Origin: Holothuria scabra
Taxonomy: Eukaryota > Echinodermata > Holothuroidea > Aspidochirotida > Holothuriidae
Length of the DNA: 64,000 nt
NCBI GenBank assembly: GCA_037179385.1
Contig: CM074187.1
Location: 43,744,879 to 43,808,878, forward strand
Reading direction: 5' to 3'
Shown here piece by piece: positions 57,301 to 64,000 of the stretch. The first letter of the stretch is position 1. The number at the start of each line of letters is the position of its first letter. The translations under genes and the position numbers were made by a program. Below the pieces are notes generated by a model that ran no database searches, was not told the DNA's origin, and worked only from the letters and a program-made list of their open reading frames with translations.

Positions 57301-59268
57301 CATAAACGCCTGTGACATTGCGTGATTAAAACAAACACAGAATTTAAATCGCTTAACCCTGAGTTTTAAGGTGGATCTAAATTTAAACACCGACCCCGCA
57401 TTAACCTGCATTCCCACGTTACTCGAGCGCGAGGTAACATAGGGTTACCTCGAGCGAGGGGTACGTGAGACGACAGTGTTAGTTGCCTCAAGACAGGTGT
57501 TAATTATGTACTGTGAGCATATTCTACAACCCCCTAGCCAAGGAAGGTGGAGGATTAACCTGAAATCATTGCAATATTGAGTGGACCATGTACAGTATGC
57601 CCAAAGCTTTTACTCAAACATTCACAACAAATAGTGACATTTGTTTCACATCTGCTATGTGTATGCATATGGTGTATTGTATTTAAAGACCCAATTCTCT
57701 CACCCCAAATAGTACAAATTCTCTTACCTGTAACCTTCTTAGTTACTGTAAGTCCCTCCCACAATTGTCTGAAATTAACCCTCATCCAGACACCATCTCA
57801 GTTTATATTGCTTCAACGTGAGTAAAGAAAAGCCTGTTGTGTATTTCAAAATATTTTCAGACTCAGTACAGTTCATGCTTTGTACTAAAAGCTTTGTTTC
57901 TCTGCATTGTTTGAATTAGCTGTCAATCAAAAAGCTGATCCAATTGAGGGCTTCTGTAACCCCCTACATTAAGTGTAGTTTGGAGTGAGAGGATTGGCCC
58001 TTTAACTTAACAAGTCCAAATTACTCTACTTCATAATATCAGTGCAAAAAGTGTATGGTTTAGATTGTTTGTTTTATTTGATCCTTTAATGTGGGAACTC
58101 AGCAACCCCCCAATGAAGGGGTATAGACACCAAGCTGGCAATGCCAGTCTCGTGAGACAAACTCACAAGTTAACGTCTATGATTAAGGGATAGCAGATAA
58201 ACTACAACTCAGAAAACTAGATGACATTTTTAATGATGGAACTGGGACTTGAACTCAAAACCTCATGACTAGAAGATGCAGATCATTATCACTGTACTAC
58301 TTGCTCCTGAAACTGTAAGATATATAAGTATGGTACACTGTAGCTCATGGAATTAGATTTGTTTTAATGTTTAAATGATATCTTTTGCAGAACCAGTTAC
58401 TACCAACTGCTACAGAATTCCTCTCAGAAAGGATTCAAGTTAGAAGGCCATTGACATCTCCATTGCTATTGTACAGGTACAGTATGGTCATTTTAAGAGA
58501 TATTTTTAAAATCATCCAGCAGATTTGTTTTTATTTGTTTTTACTTTAATTGTGATGTTGTAAGAAATGTATATATACACCTGTACGGCTACTGTACACA
58601 TATCCCACTAAACAGTGGATGGGCTCAGTGTAAACATCTAAATTTCAGGAGGCTTTGCCTGCCAGGAAGTCTATACTGTGGTTTCATTAGTGTTAGTGAC
58701 TCACTTGACATATTGACACAGTTTGAAGTTTTTGACTGTAGATTTATCCTTGTTTAACTGTCAACTTATTGACTACAACTTACAGTTGCATATTTCCTTT
58801 TAAATGCTACAGTAGTAGTAATTGCATCTTCCCTACTCTTTTTCAAGTACAATTTCTCTTTACAAAGCTAGTAACAACAAATAGAGCAAGCCATGTCTGT
58901 ATCATTACTTATCTGTCATATCAGCAAACAGCATCATCATAACTTTTTATCTGTCAAATGGTACTTTTGAAGTTGGTTACTGTTAAAGTTAGTTATGGAA
59001 GTTGCAGTGTTCTCCTGCTATCATGCTTATAGTCATGAGTCATTCAGTTTTTTCAATACAGTACTTTACAACTGTCTTATGGTGTACATGATAATTTTGT
59101 TGAATGCATGCTTGTTTAAGTGTTCATTTTGGACAATGCTTGTATTACAGGGATTGCAATGATGACCGTACTTATAGACCTAATGGTGAAACACACCAGT
59201 ATTGTTGGAATGACTGTCACAGAATTACTCAATGCGGTAGTGTAACAATTCCAGAAGACCATCTGCAG
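48307..59268 (+). CDS. LMLN: Leishmanolysin-like (invadolysin, M8) metallopeptidase, 5' exons
   Basis: M8 proteases are zinc enzymes of the secretory route and membranes; animal invadolysin acts in cell migration and division. Four exons: 48307-48417, 49236-49367, 58391-58476 and 59151-59268, donors gtacgt, gtaagt, gtacag and gtacag; phases agree. Exon 1 starts with a signal peptide (ENSTLLVGVFFILVCSAYS). Exon 2 gives HSVHKRSNSQPLRIHVEF and EHLHLVK. Exon 3 gives NQLLPTATEFLSERIQVRRP. Exon 4 is cysteine-rich: DCNDDRTYR, HQYCWNDCHRITQCG, TIPEDHLQ. The order PLRI, LLP-A, VRRP, C-rich, VPE-HLQ is the N-terminal half of the family. About 133 of 600-700 residues are present; the HExxH zinc site and GPI/anchor region are absent and presumably lie beyond 64000. 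Intron 2 is about 9 kb and full of repeats. Confidence 0.9.
48703..48845. repeat. Dispersed repeat P, copy 1 (intron 1)
   Basis: It contains agttcacactacac, atatcggagcggatt, cgcctccatatttag and aaaaaatttgccaacctgtg, in the same order as 60072-60190. The two copies are about 75 percent alike by eye. Confidence 0.6.
49403..50252. mobile_element. GC-rich MITE in intron 2
   Basis: About 850 bp with inverted ends TAAGGCCCTTTCACACTATT and complement of TAAAGGCCCTGTCACACTAT, continuing into cgggca on both sides. The interior is GC-rich and built from short words such as acttgcccgcaac and gcgtgcaggttac and their complements. A target duplication is not clear. Open frames on both strands come from base composition. 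Confidence 0.72.
50253..53278. other. Intron 2 interior with cccgatgct motifs
   Basis: Non-coding. The word cccgatgcta followed by tggacacc or a variant recurs near 51714, 51895, 51914 and 52093, and inverted near 52290. Otherwise AT-rich with tacagtactg words. No exon was found here; exons 2 and 3 join in phase without one. Confidence 0.55.
53279..54926. repeat. AGGTCA tandem-repeat element bounded by GATTCCTTGCCG inverted ends
   Basis: Left end gattccttgccg (53279-53290), itself the start of a hairpin with ggcaaggaatc; right end cggcaaggaatc (54915-54926). After a tgtgtgtgtg microsatellite come about ten monomers of 145-150 bp (from about 53385 to 54800). The typical order is gatatctcaagaacggtaca, tgtgactatgctcatatttg, ggtcatattgagtagatgat, ccctattgtttttggtgg, aggtcaaaggtcatttgggg, then aggtcaaaaggtca. 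The 4-kb element at 645-5080 is a relative. Confidence 0.88.
55845..56110. repeat. Degraded AGGTCA-repeat fragment
   Basis: Two diverged monomers: ttttggtggaggtcaaaggt followed by caccagcgttcaaacactg, and a second starting near 55995 (gtccctattgtgttagg). It is the same family as 53279-54926 but older. Confidence 0.7.
57687..58001. mobile_element. TTAA-targeting MITE, family T1, copy 3 (reverse orientation)
   Basis: It lies between TTAA at 57683-57686 and 58002-58005. The ends are AGACCCAATTCTCTCACCCC and complement of AGGGCCAATCCTCTCACTCC. It is 315 bp, the longest copy, with the same internal words ctcccacaattgtctgaaa and catccagacaccatctcagt. Confidence 0.92.
58235..58308 (-). repeat. tRNA-like sequence, possible SINE head
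   Basis: On the minus strand it begins ggagcaagtagtacagtg and contains gagttcaagtccc, which fits the tRNA B box, near the end. The acceptor stem pairs only partly and no clean anticodon loop is seen, so it is not a functional tRNA. It may be the head of a tRNA-derived SINE extending to about 58080. Confidence 0.35.
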
Positions 59269-60071
59269 GTACAGTAAGAATCAATTGTTAAACTCTTCCC
59301 TGTCATTAAAGTGTCATTTGCAGACCTTGAATTTTGAGGCATGTAAGTGCATTTGCACAGCACCATTCTCCTCAAATCACAGGGAGAGATGGGATTTTTA
59401 CATCCCTAGATAAAGACATGAGCTCATAGAAATCTGTGAAAGTTTAAAAAAACAGCACACCTACCACACTCCTAAATTTCCTGAGAAGTGTGATTTGTAG
59501 CACACTTGGAAAATCTAAAACTCAAGGCCTGCATTTGGTAAAGGTAGACGTAGTCATATAGAGCTTTTTTTTCCAGAGGTATTAAAAGTTTTACTCAATT
59601 TTGCAATGGAATCCTTCCTTCTCCTTCTCTTAATGTGACAGAAGCCAAGTCATTGACTCTAGTCATCTAAGAAGAAATTGTAATATAATTCCTCAGGTCA
59701 TTCCCATTTTGCAAATTAGTGACTCAAGCAGTGATCCTTTACAACTCTGGATTTTAAGGAGCAGAGGAAGCACCCTCCATTGGGGGCATGGGCATATCAC
59801 CAACATGTATAAACCTCAAAACCTAAATGCCTTTTTCACATCCTGGTTCAGTTTTATGCTTCGCCTTGTAAATTTCTGGTTTAATTTAGTGGTAGCCTAT
59901 GGCCTTTTTTCAATTTTGGGGCACTGGATTGTTTTCTCTGCTCTGTTGCTTATGTGGAGCATCATACAGTACAGCAGTACTGTAGGTTCCATTTGTGATG
60001 TCAATATTTAAATTGATACTAAATAGCAGTCAGGTGGACCTTTGTTTAAATACAAGTCCCCTTTTACTGAA

Positions 60072-60190
60072 TCAAGGCCAGGTCACACTACAGTGATATC
60101 GGATCGGATTTCACTCCGTTTTTGTAAGTTTTTATTAATATCTCCTCCATCTTTGGTCTAAAAGAAACAAAAATTTGCCAACCTGTATGG
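60072..60190. repeat. Dispersed repeat P, copy 2
   Basis: Matches 48703-48845: aggtcacactacagtgatat, cggatcggatt, ctcctccatctttgg, caaaaatttgccaacctgta. Not coding. Confidence 0.6.
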
Positions 60191-60556
60191 TCATTTTCAC
60201 GGTAAAGGGTGTAACTTTGGATTTTGACACATTTTGATCTGTAGTAAGCTAAGGAAGATTCAGAATCAAAACATTTTGCACCAGGTAACTTACTTGAGTG
60301 GCAGCTACCTTGGGTAGCATACATTTTTTGAGAGCTTAATATGTTCAGTTTTTCCAGAGCTATAAGTACCCAAAATCTGACCTTTTTTATGACAAAATTA
60401 TTGAGTCATTTTTCCAAAATCATGCCTCTGTTACAAACACTTCATGGATTATGTGTGTTATGTATTATTTGTTAGGAAACGTCCAGCAGAAACTACAGAA
60501 CTAATATCAGTTGTTACTTATGTTCCAATTTTGAGTAATTGACGTCTGTATTTGTC

Positions 60557-61525
60557 GTTTCGGAGGCTTCATTTTCCGTTAACATTTGTTAACAGACATT
60601 TCAGTATGGTTACAATGATAAAATACTGCTTGCAGCTCTCCAATCATTCTTTATATAATGTGTTTTAACACTACTCCCAGTTGGAAGGTAACTTAACCAG
60701 ATCCCAGGACTTTCATTGATTTTATGAAAGCGGAATTCAAAAGAGTGAGTTTTCCGTTAACATTTTTGAAGCCTCCGAAACAAATTGCTTGACCCTCCCA
60801 TATGAGCAGGAAATACAAAGGTATTCTACTTTGCCTCCACAAATGTATGTTTCTAGACCCTCTGTTCACTCATTCATAAAAAGTTGAGATTTGCCTCATC
60901 ATTTTGAAAAGTGAGTCGATACCAACTTTCCGTTAACACTTGAAGCCTCCGAAACACAATGAAGCCTCCGAAACACCAGTTACAATAATATTCATATTTC
61001 TGCATTTTAAGTTAAATGTTTCATTCTAAATTTGCTTTCAAATTATCAGCAGAGAGGTGAATTCTTGCCCAACACCAAACAAAACCCTGTTTTAAAATAC
61101 ATGTTTGATAGACTCGTCAGTGACTGTAAAAACTTGTTTCGGAGACTTCATACATGTGTTAACATCAACGTTAATGATAGTGTTGTCTTTGAAATCAACA
61201 TTGAGGTATGTTTTTTTGTTTCATGTTCTGATACTGCATACTGCTAATGGAAAGAAACCAATTTGGAGCTGATAGCTGTGTTTCTAAATTATTCTCAACT
61301 GATATAGCCTAATAAATTGATATTTTCCAAAGGATGAAAGTACTTCCAGTCATCTTGTCCCTGTTAAAAAAGTTACAAAAAGGTGTAATTATTATTTCAT
61401 AATGGGTATACAGGTACAGCCAAATTCTAAGAATATGTCAGTAATTACCTAATATAATGTAGAATATGTTTTGCCATGATGTTTAGGTGCCCAAAAATAC
61501 CTCTTGACCTGTTTCGGAGGCTTCA
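60557..61525. repeat. Cluster of six GTTTCGGAGGCTTCA boxes
   Basis: Forward boxes at 60557-60571, 61136-61150 (one mismatch) and 61511-61525; reverse boxes at 60767-60781, 60941-60955 and 60960-60974. Most are followed, on their inner side, by ttttccgttaaca or a gttaaca word. This looks like ends of small inverted-repeat elements, for example 60557-60781 (225 bp), nested or arranged in series. Confidence 0.75.
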
Positions 61526-64000
61526 TTGAATATGTTAACAGATCTGTGTTATGATTTTAAAGGCTGGCCTTGAGGGTAAATGAAATTGTCTCAGCTTTAC
61601 TAACCCCCACCCTTGATTCTCTTTTCTCATGGTCTATTACAAGTGTTTGTTGGTGCATTTGTGATCATACCAGTGAAAGTGGAGAGGAGACAGTGTCACT
61701 ATCTGATGATATTGAGTTGTGGAACTGTTACATTTTTAAGGTAGAATACCCAATAAACATCATATTCTACATGATGTACTGCAAAAGTGAGTTTGGTTTA
61801 CTTTCAATGAGATAGTTAAGCCTACTGTAGGAGTTTCATAGAAACCAACCACAGCTTTTCTTTCCTTTGTACACAGAACATGGTCAGATTTAGTCTTTGC
61901 AGAGGTACAGTACAGAACTGTAGGGTGTAGTTTCTAAAATATAAGCATGCTCAATAAGATGTCAGAACCATTATTTTTTTCTGTTTAATTCAACACCTGG
62001 CCGGGGGTAAACCTTAATTTTACAAGTCAGTCTTTGAACTTCACTTTCATACTGTAAACTAAAAAAGCAGTGTTGGGAAAGGCAAGCTGGTTTGATGTGT
62101 GAGGTACTGTAAAGGTTGTTTCCTACTGTAATTAGTGTTGGGGCTGTTGCTCTGTTTTTGGCTGCAGAGATTTTTCTTTATATTCGATGCTGTTTAGTGG
62201 CTTCTAGTTAAGGTGATCTCTTTGGGTAAATATCTGTTGTCAATGGTAAAAAGTCATTTTAATAAATTTCTTGTTTTCTTTTCTCTGTACAATTGGTCTC
62301 ATCACTAGAGGGTCTGGTTTACCCTTTCATTTTTTTGCTTTACTTTCTTTTATTCATTTTCCTTTTCTTGTGAATATGTCTCCATAATTCTGATCTTGCG
62401 AAAGTGCAAATACAGCTTCAAGGGATAAAAAAGTTTCAAACCTGTACTGAACTTGAGTTTTGTGACCTTCTAGTGAATTTCAAAGAAGGATGAATTCATT
62501 TAATTGATATGATTTATGATGAGTTCAGATCAATGCAGTTACTGTACAATACAGTAGTTACAGTACTGCACCTTTGAGCAGTACAATACCATCCCTGTAT
62601 TGTAGCCATTTATATATATGTTGGAATGGATTGTCGTTACTTTTGAGTCTACATTACGCATCATAATATTTGTTACAGATTTCATGTGAGGATTGGTCAC
62701 CTACAGTACAGTATGCACATCCAGGTTTTTGCATTGAAATATTGGCCTTTAAATTCAAAACAGTTCCTTTCAAGAAAGAATTTTGAAAGAGAGAGAAAAG
62801 GCTTTACAGTGTCTTTCAAATGGTCTCCATAGTCCTGGGGCTCCTTAGGGTGCACTTAGCACCTCAGCTAAGGGTAGGCCTATATGCTTACATGGATACC
62901 ATACAGTATACCCAGTGCTGTAGGATTTCTCGGGGAAGGGTTGGCTCTCCAACATTTCTAAAACATGCCTAGTGTATTCTTTTTACAGTTCTTGCTTTGT
63001 AGCAAGACAATTGAAAGCAGTCCATGAATTTTTGGCTTTTTAATTAGGGATGTTCTCTCTGATAACAGGTACTGTACTGTATGTCAGCAAACAGTAAGTT
63101 ACAGTAATTCAGTGGCAGTGCTTTGAAGAGTTTTAGTTGGGAAGTTTGACACCTGAGTACAAATTCTGTGGACCCATGAGCTAAAGATATTCATCAAATG
63201 TTGGCTCACAAACTTTGTCTTTGTCAAAACATCTGTAAATGTACAATACAGCATAGTCCAGACCATTAATTAGTTTGAGTGTTACAGTAGGCTATATCAC
63301 TAGGGAGTTGTTCGTAATAGTAACTTTGCAACTGCCGGTTTTTGCTTTATAGTACTGTACAGTAGTCTGAATAATTTGAAACAGCAAACCCCTCTTCCTT
63401 TGTCAAATGTCATAATTACTATGCAATTTGCATGCAATTTCATTTCGGTTATATTGCATTTAGCATGTCGATGCGTAACTTGCTATTTCAGTTTAAGTAA
63501 GAACTGTAGCTTCAAGGAGACTGTAGTCTTCTTGATGGTATGTTGTACAGTTGTGATAGCCATGCCAAAAGTAAAACAATCAAGGTTGATCTGATCTACC
63601 CCAGTGGGTCAATCAAAATGGGTGGATCTTCATTGTGAGTATTGTGATTCTGCACCCTTATTAGAGTTTGAACCATCATACTCACTCAAATGGGAGCATT
63701 GCCAAAACACTGAGTTTGATCTAAGAGAACTCTGTTCAATACAACAAATCCTCTCCAAATTTCTTAATGATCCCTTTTTAATGTGGAATTGTTCATGTTG
63801 CTTTATTCTACCGCAAGTTGAAACATCTTATAGATGTTAAAGTTGGATTTGCTTTGTATAAAACAATATACTTGTTGATTGGATGTCAACTTGATATAAG
63901 TTCCAAACATTACTATTGGGCTCCGAAAATGCGACCCAGGTTTCCTCTGAAGTTGCATGTGGTCCATATAATGAACATTGGTGGAAGGTATTGCGGAATG

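Larger units (their letters stand above)
59269..64000. other. Downstream region of the metallopeptidase gene, no further exon confirmed
   Basis: The expected continuation of the protein after HLQ was not found. Repeat P copy 2 is at 60072-60190, and the gtttcggaggcttca cluster at 60557-61525. tacagtactgtac words are very frequent from 62500 to 63400. An open, phase-compatible segment at 61053-61205 is discussed as a finding. A cysteine-containing frame at 63604-63840 lacks an ATG and is unassigned. Confidence 0.5.

Noticed and set aside
58235..58308. Functional tRNA gene on the minus strand
   Set aside because: A B-box-like word is present but the acceptor and anticodon stems do not pair properly.
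59709..60011. Hydrophobic 100-codon frame resembling a membrane protein
   Set aside because: No splice borders, no family match and located in intronic sequence of the M8 gene; AT-rich codons favour hydrophobic residues.
63604..63840. Cysteine-containing frame (CEYCDSAPLL...) as a zinc-binding exon
   Set aside because: No in-frame ATG, no clear acceptor, and the cysteine spacing fits no family I know; could be a transposon remnant.

Overview
The window is animal nuclear DNA: introns with GT..AG borders, AATAAA signals, MITEs and non-LTR retrotransposons, and no bacterial-style gene packing. Abundant tacagtactgta-type words, dispersed AGGTCAAAGGTCA tandem repeats and a foldback-type transposon would suit an echinoderm, perhaps a sea cucumber; this assignment is an inference from repeat style and is not proven. 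Only three host genes can be supported, all on the + strand: a PEX11-family peroxisome division gene (exons 10675-14034, first exon not found), an unrecognised two-exon gene for a basic 152-residue protein (26697-27366), and the 5' part of a leishmanolysin-like (invadolysin, M8) metallopeptidase gene (exons 48307-59268), whose catalytic exons must lie beyond 64000.

The rest is mainly nested transposons. Region 1-6740 holds an old CR1/jockey-type reverse transcriptase copy split by two later insertions: an AGGTCA tandem-repeat element, itself carrying an L2-like retrotransposon with an intact 940-codon frame (956-3778), and a TTAA-targeting MITE (6103-6399) whose removal restores the reading frame exactly. 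Region 6740-26700 holds PEX11 and scattered MITEs, several with perfect target-site duplications.

Region 28900-47760 is a transposon nest. Its backbone is a decayed L2-like element (33795-34450 plus 44821-45020). Between the two halves sits a 10.4-kb foldback element (34451-44814) flanked by the 6-bp direct repeat ctccat, with inverted arms of more than 1.5 kb built partly of a 52-bp satellite; cutting it out rejoins the retrotransposon frame. Inside it are hAT-like elements and a second family (called X here) that also occurs at 29056-32118, where a probable solo LTR interrupts it. An hAT-like element with a perfect 8-bp duplication (cttcccgt) closes the nest at 45710-47751.

Region 48300-64000 is the metallopeptidase gene with a roughly 9-kb second intron. 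That intron contains a GC-rich MITE, an inverted-repeat-bounded array of about ten 147-bp monomers carrying nuclear-receptor-type AGGTCA direct repeats, and a third full copy of the TTAA MITE. No CRISPR array, operon or bacterial system is present. The most notable items are the foldback element, the datable insertion hierarchy, and the AGGTCA arrays.
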